Source of the DNA: Vibrio sp. Hep-1b-8
Lineage (GTDB): Bacteria; Pseudomonadota; Gammaproteobacteria; Enterobacterales; Vibrionaceae
NCBI RefSeq assembly: GCF_006124995.1
Contig: NZ_QEWN01000012.1
Coordinates: 1 to 47,135 of the forward strand
Direction of reading: 5' to 3'
DNA: 47,135 bases
In this document: positions 25,052-34,011 of the stretch, one piece after another
Numbering within the stretch: the stretch's first letter is position 1
Layout: every line of letters starts with the position of its first letter
The notes under the pieces: model-generated
What the model was told of the DNA's origin: nothing
Databases searched by the model: none
Seen by the model: the letters and a program-made list of their open reading frames with translations, nothing else
Program-made: the position numbers and the translations under genes

Positions 25052-26538
25052 TGATGGAAACGACTGAAAAACTCAATTTAAACCTTTTGATTATCAATGC
25101 TCAGAAGTTGGAGTCGGGCTTATCTGTGCGAATGGATTGGGATGCAAACGGAGGCGTAATAGGTTCGTCATTGGATTCCAAATGGGTGCTTAAAGACACG
25201 AATGGTCATATTTATCCGCAGCATTGTGAAATCGTAGTGCACGATGGCGCGTTCTGCCTCAAAGATCTATGTGGTGAGACTTATATCAATGGTACAGAAA
25301 TGCCAATTGGCAAAGACTTGCTGGCGAAACTGGTTCACAAAGATCACATTCAAATCGGCCCCTACCAAGTACGAGTTGCCTTAGGTGATCTAGAAGCAGA
25401 CAACACCACGGGTTCTTTAGCAAGTATGTTCGAAACGACGAACGATGATCTGCTTTCTGATGAAGTGCCCGATGGCGACTACGATGAGCAAAAGGAGCAA
25501 GTTGAAAACTCAGACCCAATCGCCGCTTTGGATAAGCTGATTTCGCCCAACAAAGAAGAGTCTTTGATTGATGGAGAGTTGGTGGACGTTAATGCGGAAA
25601 TTAACACGCAAGGACTGGTTCCTGAAAACGACCTCACGTTAAGGGATCCTAACTTCACCGTGCAAGCTGACAGCGACAACGAAATTTCATCTTCGATGTC
25701 ACTGAAAAGAATTCTTAGCTTTGGGTTTGGCGGCAAAAAGCTGTCTAAGCGTCAAAGTGCGAAAACAGAACAACCCACATTACAATCAGACCGAGCGGTG
25801 CCGCTTGAGTCTCAACAAATAGCAGCTAACAACGTTTCAGAGGACTTTCAAATGGATGAGCAAACACTAGATTTGCTAGAGGAAGAAGTAGCAAAAAGTA
25901 TTCAGTCGGAGCCGGCAGCCGTTAAAAACCTTGCCAATACGGGAGGGCACCTATTAACAGGGCCAATGCTTAATGGGCTAGGTGCGAACGTCAACCATAC
26001 CGATGACATTGAACGTATGCATATGCTCTCCCAAGAGATGGGTGAATCATTACAAGCGTGTATACAGGGCATTTTGGATCTTCATCAACACGTGAGTGAA
26101 GGACGTTTTGGTACCTTAAATAGAAACCTTCAACCGATTGAAGATAACCCACTACGTCTTGGTTTGTCATATGAAGAAACCATTAAGACTCTGTACGACT
26201 CTGAGAGAAGTGCCGTGCACCTTTCGGCTCCTGCAGCGATTGAAGAGAGCTTAAAGAATGTTCAAGCCCACAACGAAGCGATGCAACATGCGACGGGAGA
26301 AGCGTTAACGCAAGTTCTGAACGCGTTTTCACCACAAGTGCTGTTGCGCCGATTCCAAAACTATAAACGTCCTCACCAAGATATTGGCCAAAATAACGAT
26401 GCTTGGGCTTGGAACATGTACTGCAACTACTACCGAGAGCTCGCCTCACATCGCCAACAAGGTTTCGAAAAACTGTTCTGGGAAATTTTTGAGCAGGCGT
26501 ACGACAAGAAAATCCGTGAGAAACAGCTGGAGTTCTAA
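25051..26538 (+). CDS. tagH: T6SS FHA-domain protein (TagH/VasC)
   Basis: A 495-residue forkhead-associated-domain protein of the type VI FHA family. The N-terminal FHA fold spans about residues 15-110. The residues that normally bind phosphothreonine are changed: the GRS motif reads GSS (38-40) and the SxxH motif reads YPQH (55-58), while the NG (80-81) remains. A long acidic, Ser-rich linker (about 115-290) leads to the conserved C-terminal T6SS domain: QEMGESLQACIQGILDLHQ and NPLRLGLSYEETIKTLY, ending ELASHRQQGFEKLFWEIFEQAY. I start at ATG 25051 (another ATG follows at once), with AAGG upstream. No PpkA-type kinase or PppA phosphatase gene is in the cluster. Confidence 0.93.
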   Translation: MMETTEKLNLNLLIINAQKLESGLSVRMDWDANGGVIGSSLDSKWVLKDTNGHIYPQHCEIVVHDGAFCLKDLCGETYINGTEMPIGKDLLAKLVHKDHIQIGPYQVRVALGDLEADNTTGSLASMFETTNDDLLSDEVPDGDYDEQKEQVENSDPIAALDKLISPNKEESLIDGELVDVNAEINTQGLVPENDLTLRDPNFTVQADSDNEISSSMSLKRILSFGFGGKKLSKRQSAKTEQPTLQSDRAVPLESQQIAANNVSEDFQMDEQTLDLLEEEVAKSIQSEPAAVKNLANTGGHLLTGPMLNGLGANVNHTDDIERMHMLSQEMGESLQACIQGILDLHQHVSEGRFGTLNRNLQPIEDNPLRLGLSYEETIKTLYDSERSAVHLSAPAAIEESLKNVQAHNEAMQHATGEALTQVLNAFSPQVLLRRFQNYKRPHQDIGQNNDAWAWNMYCNYYRELASHRQQGFEKLFWEIFEQAYDKKIREKQLEF

Positions 26539-26540
26539 AG

Positions 26541-27020
26541 GTGAGATATTTGCTATGGATATGCGCTTTCTCGATGTTTCTCATTGGCTGTAGCAGTGAA
26601 CCTCAGCCTTATGAGCCGACGGAGTTGCCGACCAAGGTCACCTTTAGCATTGTCGCGCGAGAGGAAGTTAACCCAAGTATTTTGGGGCAAGCTTCTCCAG
26701 TGGAGATCCAAGTATTTGAGCTGGTGGATGACTCGATGTTTATGTCTTCTAGTTACGACCAGATGGAAGAAGACTACGAGAAAGCGCTGAAAAGTAATTT
26801 TGTTAAAAGTTACGACTACGTTTTGTTACCCGGTCAGTTCAAGTTCGTCAACGCCATTGAGCTCGATGAAGAGACGAACTACATCGGGATTATGGCGAAA
26901 TTTTCTGACATCGAACTGAGCGAATGGAAGAAGGCCGTCAAAGTAATTAATAAAGGCAGAGAGTATCACTTACTGATGCTTCTTAGTGACTACGACGTTA
27001 AGTTGGAAAAGGTGGAATAG
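26541..27020 (+). CDS. tssJ: T6SS outer-membrane lipoprotein TssJ (VasD)
   Basis: Lipoprotein that anchors the TssJLM membrane complex in the outer membrane. It has 159 residues from GTG 26541, with GGAG eight bases upstream. A short signal peptide ends in the lipobox LIGC (Cys17), followed by Ser, so it should be sorted to the outer membrane. The mature part has the TssJ beta-sandwich signatures NPSILGQASPVEIQVFEL (the family's NP..G.P.PV..R.Y.L motif) and LLPGQFKFV. Two bases separate it from fha. Confidence 0.94.
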   Translation: MRYLLWICAFSMFLIGCSSEPQPYEPTELPTKVTFSIVAREEVNPSILGQASPVEIQVFELVDDSMFMSSSYDQMEEDYEKALKSNFVKSYDYVLLPGQFKFVNAIELDEETNYIGIMAKFSDIELSEWKKAVKVINKGREYHLLMLLSDYDVKLEKVE

Positions 27021-27025
27021 ATAAG

Positions 27026-28360
27026 ATGTTTTCACGAAATCGTGTTATTTGGAATGAAGGTTTGTTTATCAAACCACAGCATTTCCAGCAACAACAACGC
27101 TATACGGAATATTGCATCGATGAGCGTTTGAGTTCGGTAAGTCGTTATCTGTATGGTGTATCTGAGTTTTCGCTCAATCCAGAATATTTATCGTTTGGTC
27201 GTATCGCTATCGAGCGAGCAGTTGGCATCATGCCTGATGGAACGGTTTTTCGTATTCCGCAAGAAGACACCTTGCCTGATGCATTGGATATTGATGATGC
27301 GTCTCTCGCAAACCAGTTGGTTTATTTAGCGATTCCTCTTCGCAGTGAGTCACTGATGGAAATTAACTGGCCAGATGCTCAAGGTACTGGACGTTACGAA
27401 AGCCGTCGGCTTGAGGTTCGCGATGTCCATACTTTGCAGGGTGACATGACAACGATTGACGTTTCCCCGATGCGTGTCCAACTGATGTTGGAGAAAGAGG
27501 ATAGAAGTGCTTATGCATCGATGGCGGTGGGGCGCATATTGGAGAAGCGACCTGATGGCAGTGTCGTGATGGATCCTGATTTCTTCCCTTGTCATGTTAA
27601 TGTGGCTGGAAACTTGGTATTGCACCGTTTTGTGAACGAGATATCAGGTTTAATGCGTGAGCGAGCGAAGAACATCGCACAACGTATTAGCTCTCCATCT
27701 CAAGGTGGTGTGGCGGACGTTTCTGACTTTATGCTGTTACAAGCGTTAAACCGATTACAACCTCAGATCCAACACCTCGCTGAGCTGGGAAGCCTCCATC
27801 CTGAACGCCTGTTTGAGTGCTTGTCTACGATTGCCGGAGAGTTGGCGACCTTTACCGACGAAAGTCGTTTGCCACCTAAAACGGAGAGTTACAACCACGA
27901 TATGCCAACGGAATCGTTCTGGCCGCTTATTCGCAATTTGCGTCAGTCACTCAGCGTTGTTCTAGAGCCTAGAGCAGTCTCAATTCAACTAGACAAACGT
28001 AAGTACGGCTTAATGGTTGCGGCGATTCAGGATCCTCAATTGATGGATACGGCTGACTTTATCATTGCTGTTAAAGCTCGTATGCCTATGGATGAATTGC
28101 GTCGTCAATTTACGCAACAAACGAAAGTGTCGTCGGTTGAGAAAATACGTGAGCTTATTTCACTTCAACTGCCGGGCATCCCACTGGTGGTCTTGCCCGT
28201 CGCTCCTCGACAACTGCCGTACCACGCAGGCTATACCTATTACCAACTTGATAAAACCAGCACTGAATGGGGAATGCTAGCGCATTCTAGTGGTTTCGCT
28301 TTCCATGTGGCCGCTGCTTTTGAAGAACTTGATCTCCAGTTCTGGGCGATTAGGAGTTAA
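27026..28360 (+). CDS. tssK: T6SS baseplate-membrane connector TssK (VasE)
   Basis: Trimeric protein that links the baseplate to the cytoplasmic domains of TssL and TssM. It has 444 residues with the family start VIWNEGLFIKPQHFQQQQRYTE, the shoulder domain through FFPCHVNVAGNLVLHRFVNEI, and the C-terminal domain GIPLVVLPVAPRQLPYHAGYTYYQLDKTS, then FAFHVAAAFEELDLQFWAIR at the end, which is highly conserved. It has a five-base gap from tssJ and a three-base gap to tssL. Confidence 0.96.
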   Translation: MFSRNRVIWNEGLFIKPQHFQQQQRYTEYCIDERLSSVSRYLYGVSEFSLNPEYLSFGRIAIERAVGIMPDGTVFRIPQEDTLPDALDIDDASLANQLVYLAIPLRSESLMEINWPDAQGTGRYESRRLEVRDVHTLQGDMTTIDVSPMRVQLMLEKEDRSAYASMAVGRILEKRPDGSVVMDPDFFPCHVNVAGNLVLHRFVNEISGLMRERAKNIAQRISSPSQGGVADVSDFMLLQALNRLQPQIQHLAELGSLHPERLFECLSTIAGELATFTDESRLPPKTESYNHDMPTESFWPLIRNLRQSLSVVLEPRAVSIQLDKRKYGLMVAAIQDPQLMDTADFIIAVKARMPMDELRRQFTQQTKVSSVEKIRELISLQLPGIPLVVLPVAPRQLPYHAGYTYYQLDKTSTEWGMLAHSSGFAFHVAAAFEELDLQFWAIRS

Positions 28361-28363
28361 TCC

Positions 28364-29137
28364 ATGGATAACAATAAGAAACAGGGTGAGTTCAGCGGCT
28401 TACTCCACGACGATGTAGAAAAAATCAACCATGACCAAGATTATTGGTTTCAGCTTAGGGGGAGTGTCTCTAATCCTCTGATTGATGCGGCGACGCCACT
28501 TCTCGGTTTATCACTGCGAGTTCGACAGCTGTCTGAATGCAACAATATTGAAGCGATTTACGCTCAAACCATCGAGGAAATTAAGACCATCGAAATTGAG
28601 CTAACGGAGCAAGGTTATGAGCATGCAGTGTTAATGGCTTATCGCTATATCTTGTGTACTTTCCTCGATGAAGCTGTGATGGGGACGGCGTGGGGTGCTT
28701 CGACTATCTGGGCTGAACATTCCATGTTGTCACGCTTTCACAATGAAACCTGGGGTGGAGAGAAAGTGTTTACCATTCTTAAGCGACTTGAAACTGAGCC
28801 TCAACAATACAAGCCCTTGCTTGAATTTATCTACCAGTGTTTGGTTTTAGGTTTTGAAGGTAAGTACCGTGTTATTGAGTCCGGTAAGTTGGAACGGGAA
28901 AAAGTCATCTCACAGTTACATAAGTTGATCAATCAAGATCATGAGGTGGACATCTCTCATCTAACCAGTGCGACAGAGCACGTCGTGCGTTCCAAATACA
29001 AGCTCAGTAAGCAAATCCCATTGTGGTCGGTATTTACCGGTTTCATATTGCTTTGGGGAGGAACCTTCCTTGTCTATAGCTACCTGTTACACGTCAAAAC
29101 CAGTGACGTAATCGAACAATTAAAACAAATCTTATAA
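28364..29137 (+). CDS. tssL: T6SS inner-membrane protein TssL (VasF, DotU/IcmH family)
   Basis: C-tail-anchored inner-membrane component of the TssJLM complex. The 257 residues contain the cytoplasmic hook domain with NPLIDAATPLLGLSLRVRQL, YILCTFLDEAVMGTAWG and WGGEKVFTILKRL, all DotU family signatures. One membrane helix lies near the C-terminus (about 221-242, WSVFTGFILLWGGTFLVYSYLL), with only 15 residues behind it. There is no OmpA-like peptidoglycan-binding extension, so peptidoglycan anchoring would have to come from another protein. Confidence 0.95.
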   Translation: MDNNKKQGEFSGLLHDDVEKINHDQDYWFQLRGSVSNPLIDAATPLLGLSLRVRQLSECNNIEAIYAQTIEEIKTIEIELTEQGYEHAVLMAYRYILCTFLDEAVMGTAWGASTIWAEHSMLSRFHNETWGGEKVFTILKRLETEPQQYKPLLEFIYQCLVLGFEGKYRVIESGKLEREKVISQLHKLINQDHEVDISHLTSATEHVVRSKYKLSKQIPLWSVFTGFILLWGGTFLVYSYLLHVKTSDVIEQLKQIL

Positions 29138-29166
29138 CTAGAATAATTAAAGGCTAGGTGATTGCC

Positions 29167-31770
29167 GTGATACGCATTGAACTACCAACACTCATCTCGA
29201 AACTAAATCAACAGAGCAAGCTCGCCCTTGAACAGGCTGCAACTGCTTGTATGGAGCGCCAGCACAGTGAGATTACGTTTGAACACTATCTTGAGGTTCT
29301 TTTAGACAATCCACTTTCGGATATTCGAGTCATTTTAAAACAGTCTGACTTAGCCCTAGATGATGTTAAACAGGCGATATCCAGTAGTTTTGTACGGGGT
29401 CAGTATTTAGATGGCTACCCTGCGTTTTCTCCGTTACTTGTCGAGCTTGTTCAAGAAGCTTGGTTGCTTTCCACCACGGATCTGAATCAAACAGAACTGC
29501 GCTCTGGCGCGATTTTACTCGCAGCGCTCACTCGTGCAGACCGTTATATGGATCAGAAACTCGTTCGTTTGTTGGACGTGATCAATCGTGAAAACTTGAA
29601 AAAGCACTTTGATGTTATCTTGTCTGATTCTTCAGAGACACAAGTCGCAGAACAGCCGAAAGCGCTTACTACGCAAAACTCCGATACATCTCTGCTGACC
29701 AAGTACTGCACTAACGTAACAGAACAAGCGCGTCAGAACGAACTCGACCCAGTGTTATGTCGAGAAAGTGAAATCAATTTGATGATTGATATTCTTTGCC
29801 GTCGCCGTAAAAACAACCCGATTGTGGTCGGTGATGCAGGTGTTGGTAAGAGTGCCATGATTGAAGGTTTAGCGCTTCGTGTTGTCGCGGGCTCCGTTCC
29901 GTTACCGCTTCAAGGTGTCGAACTCTACTCTTTAGACCTAGGATTGCTCCAAGCGGGGGCATCTGTGAAAGGAGAATTTGAGAAGCGTCTAAAAGGCGTC
30001 ATTGAAGCGATTAAGCACTCGCCAAAACCGATCATCTTGTTTATTGATGAAGCTCATAATCTCATTGGTGCGGGTAACCAAGAAGGGAGTGGGGATGCGG
30101 CGAATTTGCTCAAGCCAGCTCTCGCTCGTGGTGAACTGTCAACGATTGCTGCAACCACATGGAAAGAATACAAAAAGTACTTTGAGAAAGATCCAGCGCT
30201 TACACGTCGCTTCCAACTCGTTAAGTTAGATGAACCTAGCGTCGAACAAGCGGTCGATATCCTGCGAGGATTAAACTCCGTCTATGAGCAAACTCATAAT
30301 GTGCTGATCACCGATGATGCACTGAAGGCGGCGGCTGAGCTTTCGGCACGCTACATCTCTGGTAGACAGCTGCCGGATAAAGCGATTGATGTTCTTGATA
30401 CTGCTTGTGCACGTATTGCCATCAACCTTACCGCCCCGCCAAAGCGTTTAGCATTTATCGAAACCGCTTGCCATCAGCGCCAACTTGAAATTGATATGCT
30501 TGAACGCGCTCAGTTATTAGGCAAAGAGGTTAATCAGCAAAGGCTTGATGAACTTAAGACAGAAGAGGTTGCAAACGAGCAAGAGCACAATCGCTTAACT
30601 GAGCAATGGCAACAGCAAAAGCTATTAGTTGAAACGATCATTGAACTTAGAGCTTCTCTAACGCAAGTCAATGACGAAGCCCCTATTAGTGATGAGCAAC
30701 GCAGCGAAACTCTAGCGCAAATTCGCGTTAAGCATGAAGAGTTAGAGTCCATTCCTCATGATCACCGTTTGATTTATGCCCAAGTTGACGCCCAACAAGT
30801 GGCAGAAGTCGTGGCGGACTGGACCGGTGTTCCTGTTGACCAGATGAACAGCGACGAACTGCATAAGATCACTCATCTAACCACGATACTTGGTCAAGCG
30901 ATTAAAGGTCAGGATGTTGCGATCAAACGCATCCACAAACATCTTCTCACTGCGCGCGCTGATTTACGCCGGCCGGGGCGTCCGAAAGGGGCTTTCTTAC
31001 TTGTTGGGCCAAGTGGTGTAGGTAAAACCGAGACAGTGGTTCAGCTTGCTGAAAGCTTGTATGGCGGCAAACAGTTCTTGACGACGATTAACATGTCTGA
31101 ATATCAAGAAAAGCATACAGTCTCGCGTTTAATCGGCTCACCTCCAGGCTATGTGGGTTACGGAGAGGGTGGTGTGCTGACGGAATCCATTCGTAAGATG
31201 CCATACTCTGTTGTGTTACTTGATGAAGTTGAAAAAGCGCACCCTGAAGTACTTAACCTTTTTTATCAGGCGTTTGATAAAGGGGAGCTCGCAGACGGTG
31301 AAGGGCGCTTAATTGATTGCCAAAACATCGTATTTTTCCTGACATCGAATTTGGGCTTCCAAACGATAGTTGACCATGCTGAGAGACTAGATCAACTTGA
31401 TGATGCCCTCTATCCTGAGTTAGCCGCATTCTTTAAACCTGCCTTACTTGCACGTATGGAAGTGATTCCTTACATGCCACTTACCCCAGAAGTGCTGGAG
31501 CAAATTGTTCGCGGTAAGTTAGTTCGTTTAGAAAACCTGTTTAGTGAACGTTATGACGCTGAAGTGGTGATCGAGGACTCATTGATTGATGAGATTTTGT
31601 CGAGAGCAACACGCTCTGAAAATGGTGCGCGTATGTTAGAAGCCATCATTGAAGGTCAATTGCTTCCGCCTATCTCTCTCGCACTACTGAATAAGCTCTC
31701 CGAACAGAAACCCGTGAAACGAATCTATCTAGCGGCTCAAGATGGTGAGTTTATTGGTGAGGTAGAGTAG
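29167..31770 (+). CDS. clpV: T6SS sheath-recycling ATPase TssH (ClpV)
   Basis: AAA+ unfoldase that disassembles contracted TssBC sheath. From GTG 29167 it has 867 residues; a GTG three codons upstream (29158) is an equally open choice, but MIRIELPTLISKLN is the family start and AGGTG lies six bases before it. The N-domain (about 1-150) carries two Clp repeats that bind the TssC helix. AAA1 has Walker A GDAGVGKS (222-229) and Walker B FIDEAHNLIGAG; a coiled-coil middle domain (about 400-520) follows. AAA2 has GPSGVGKT (614-621), LLDEVEKAHPEV and the pore loop GSPPGYVGYGEGG. There is no ClpP-binding loop, as expected for ClpV. Confidence 0.96.
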   Translation: MIRIELPTLISKLNQQSKLALEQAATACMERQHSEITFEHYLEVLLDNPLSDIRVILKQSDLALDDVKQAISSSFVRGQYLDGYPAFSPLLVELVQEAWLLSTTDLNQTELRSGAILLAALTRADRYMDQKLVRLLDVINRENLKKHFDVILSDSSETQVAEQPKALTTQNSDTSLLTKYCTNVTEQARQNELDPVLCRESEINLMIDILCRRRKNNPIVVGDAGVGKSAMIEGLALRVVAGSVPLPLQGVELYSLDLGLLQAGASVKGEFEKRLKGVIEAIKHSPKPIILFIDEAHNLIGAGNQEGSGDAANLLKPALARGELSTIAATTWKEYKKYFEKDPALTRRFQLVKLDEPSVEQAVDILRGLNSVYEQTHNVLITDDALKAAAELSARYISGRQLPDKAIDVLDTACARIAINLTAPPKRLAFIETACHQRQLEIDMLERAQLLGKEVNQQRLDELKTEEVANEQEHNRLTEQWQQQKLLVETIIELRASLTQVNDEAPISDEQRSETLAQIRVKHEELESIPHDHRLIYAQVDAQQVAEVVADWTGVPVDQMNSDELHKITHLTTILGQAIKGQDVAIKRIHKHLLTARADLRRPGRPKGAFLLVGPSGVGKTETVVQLAESLYGGKQFLTTINMSEYQEKHTVSRLIGSPPGYVGYGEGGVLTESIRKMPYSVVLLDEVEKAHPEVLNLFYQAFDKGELADGEGRLIDCQNIVFFLTSNLGFQTIVDHAERLDQLDDALYPELAAFFKPALLARMEVIPYMPLTPEVLEQIVRGKLVRLENLFSERYDAEVVIEDSLIDEILSRATRSENGARMLEAIIEGQLLPPISLALLNKLSEQKPVKRIYLAAQDGEFIGEVE

Positions 31771-31772
31771 CT

Positions 31773-33368
31773 ATGTCGAATTGGCTAGAACTGGTGACGG
31801 AGTTGATCGCTACGCGCAGTAAATTTGAGCTGACGGAAAAGTTTACTCAGATTCTTAGTACTGAACTCGGTCTATCAAAATGCTTGCTTCTAATGCCAAC
31901 ATCAGATGGTCGTGAACTTGTGCCGCATGATCCGCTAGTGGAGGCGTCTTGGGGGGTGAATGATTTAAATAATCCCTTTGCACACGTACTCCAAAACGCT
32001 AGTCAGATGTCGCTGACGGCAGATGAATTGCTGTTTTGGCGCGGAGATACAGCTTTCACTGAGTTGGTATCGAATATTGGCACGTTTGAATGTGTGTTCA
32101 TTTGCCCTTTGCCTCTCCATTCCAATCAAGTGCAATTGATCCTCTTTATGCAAGGTGCAAAGACAGCAGTAACTGATGTCTTTAACAGTGATGATGGCGC
32201 TAAGTTTATCGACATTTTCACTAAGCAGTGGGGGCTACTGGGAGAGAAGGAGCGTGAGCAGCGAGATATTCAAACGCTCGCTGAATCTTTGAGTGATATA
32301 CAAAGAGACACTAAGCGAAGGGATCTCGCCGAGCAACTTTCTTACTCTTTGATTGGCAAAAGTTCGGTGATGCAGAGGCTACGTCAACAGATAGTCAGCG
32401 CGGCGGACTCTCAGTTGTCCGTTATGGTTCAAGGCGATACAGGTACAGGTAAAGAGTTGGTGGCTCAGGCGATTCACCAAATCTCAAGTCGCAGTGCGCA
32501 ACCTTTAGTTGCCATTAATTGTGCCGCTATCCCAGAGAACTTACTCGAAAGTGAACTGTTTGGTTACTGCAAAGGTGCCTTCTCTGGTGCTGAATCTGAC
32601 AGAGATGGTCTGATTGCACAGGCGAATGGTGGAACGCTCTTTTTAGATGAAATTGGTGATATGCCGCTCGCTTTGCAGGCTAAATTGCTACGAGTGCTGG
32701 AAACGAAAAAGTTCAGACCTATCGGCGGTAAGAATGAGCTGAGCTCTGATTTTCGTTTGGTATCTGCAACACATGTCAATTTGCTTGCTCAAGTGAGAAA
32801 CAAACTATTTAGACAAGACCTTTATTACCGATTGTTTCAGTTCCCTTTGACTTTGCCAAAATTGTCGGAGCGATTGGAAGACATTGAGCTATTAAGCCAA
32901 CACTTTGTTACCGAGTTCAATTCACAACACGGTACTCAGATTCGGGGACTGCACTACAAAGCGTTGGATTGCCTTAAACAGTACTCATTTCCGGGCAATG
33001 TCCGTGAGTTGAAGCTTTTGGTCGAGTTTGGCTGTGCACAGTGTCGCGATGAGTTGGAAGTGAGTGAAGGCAGCTTGGCGAATCGGATTGCGTGTCTTGA
33101 TTTCGAACTGAACAGGGTCGAGCAACGCGCGACCTTACCGCAGAGCACTCAGTCGAGCGGTATGACGGATAACCCTTATCTTGCCGCACAGAGTGATTTA
33201 TCGACGATCAAAGACCTTAAACAAGCCGTCAACGAATTTGAAGAATTTATCATTCGTGAGCGCTTGATCCTTTTTTCTGGTGATCGAGGTAAAACGGCGG
33301 AAAGCTTGGGAATTCCTAAACGAACACTGGCTTATAAATGCCAGAAATTGGAGATCAAAGCAGAATGA
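31773..33368 (+). CDS. vasH: Sigma-54-dependent activator VasH
   Basis: Enhancer-binding protein that, in V. cholerae, activates sigma-54 promoters of hcp and vgrG satellite operons. The 531 residues consist of a GAF-like N-terminal domain (about 1-180), a AAA+ domain with Walker A GDTGTGKE (221-228), the sigma-54-contact loop GAFSGA (268-273, Ser in place of the usual Thr), Walker B GGTLFLDEIGD, and DLYYRLFQFPLTLP. A Fis-type helix-turn-helix lies at the C-terminus (RGKTAESLGIPKRTLAYKCQ). No receiver domain is present, so it is probably controlled by amount or ligand rather than phosphorylation. It starts two bases after the clpV stop. Confidence 0.95.
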   Translation: MSNWLELVTELIATRSKFELTEKFTQILSTELGLSKCLLLMPTSDGRELVPHDPLVEASWGVNDLNNPFAHVLQNASQMSLTADELLFWRGDTAFTELVSNIGTFECVFICPLPLHSNQVQLILFMQGAKTAVTDVFNSDDGAKFIDIFTKQWGLLGEKEREQRDIQTLAESLSDIQRDTKRRDLAEQLSYSLIGKSSVMQRLRQQIVSAADSQLSVMVQGDTGTGKELVAQAIHQISSRSAQPLVAINCAAIPENLLESELFGYCKGAFSGAESDRDGLIAQANGGTLFLDEIGDMPLALQAKLLRVLETKKFRPIGGKNELSSDFRLVSATHVNLLAQVRNKLFRQDLYYRLFQFPLTLPKLSERLEDIELLSQHFVTEFNSQHGTQIRGLHYKALDCLKQYSFPGNVRELKLLVEFGCAQCRDELEVSEGSLANRIACLDFELNRVEQRATLPQSTQSSGMTDNPYLAAQSDLSTIKDLKQAVNEFEEFIIRERLILFSGDRGKTAESLGIPKRTLAYKCQKLEIKAE

Positions 33369-34009
33369 ACAATTTGAGCTCTCTCATTTTATTGTCGACT
33401 TTGGCCGCTTTTTCTCTCTCAACGAATGCGGCTCAAGAGTCCGTTAGTTCTGAACTGATTATGGGCAAACAATGCACCTTAATCTCTGAGCGATTAGAGC
33501 GCCTGAGCTGTTTTGATGACGTTTTTCAGACGCCGACCACTTCGAATCGTCAATCTGTATCTGATGATAAGCCGCAAGCTTGGCACATCGCTTTTGAGAC
33601 TTCAGATAGTCATGCGCCATTGAACGTGATTGAAAGTGGTACCGAGCAAGAGGACGACGTCTGGTTAACCTTAGCATCCCGACATGCCGAGGGCGAACTG
33701 GCGGCGGTGTTAATGATGAGCTGCATTAATAAGATCAGCCGTATTGAGTTGGCGCTACCTGAAGCGATAGAAGATGGACGAATTCGAGTGTCTATCGCTG
33801 GTGGTCCGAGTCAGAGCTGGAGAAGCGATGATACTGGAGTGTTGTTCTCTTCGGCTAGAGGTTTGCCTGCAATATCTATGATGAAGGTGATGGCGTTGGA
33901 TACAAGGCTTGTTCTTCGTTCTAACTCGCAGACGGTGGATGGGTTGCAGTTTGATACGACAGGATTGAACCAAGCTTTAACACCACTTAGATCAAGGTGT
34001 GGGTGGTAG
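33365..34009 (+). CDS. vasI: T6SS-associated exported protein TagO (VasI)
   Basis: A 214-residue exported protein of the TagO/VasI family found between vasH and tssA in Vibrio-type clusters. I start at ATG 33365, which overlaps the vasH stop (ATGA) and has GGAG 12 bases upstream; an open frame starting nine codons earlier is inside vasH. The signal peptide (MNNLSSLILLSTLAAFSLS) ends near NAA at about residue 23. Two cysteines around residue 38-50 (GKQCTLISERLERLSCFDD) and the C-terminal family core ILLRS-like DTRLVLRSNSQTVDGLQFDT are visible. The function is poorly known; it acts in the periplasm. Confidence 0.88.
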   Translation: MNNLSSLILLSTLAAFSLSTNAAQESVSSELIMGKQCTLISERLERLSCFDDVFQTPTTSNRQSVSDDKPQAWHIAFETSDSHAPLNVIESGTEQEDDVWLTLASRHAEGELAAVLMMSCINKISRIELALPEAIEDGRIRVSIAGGPSQSWRSDDTGVLFSSARGLPAISMMKVMALDTRLVLRSNSQTVDGLQFDTTGLNQALTPLRSRCGW

Positions 34010-34011
34010 CA

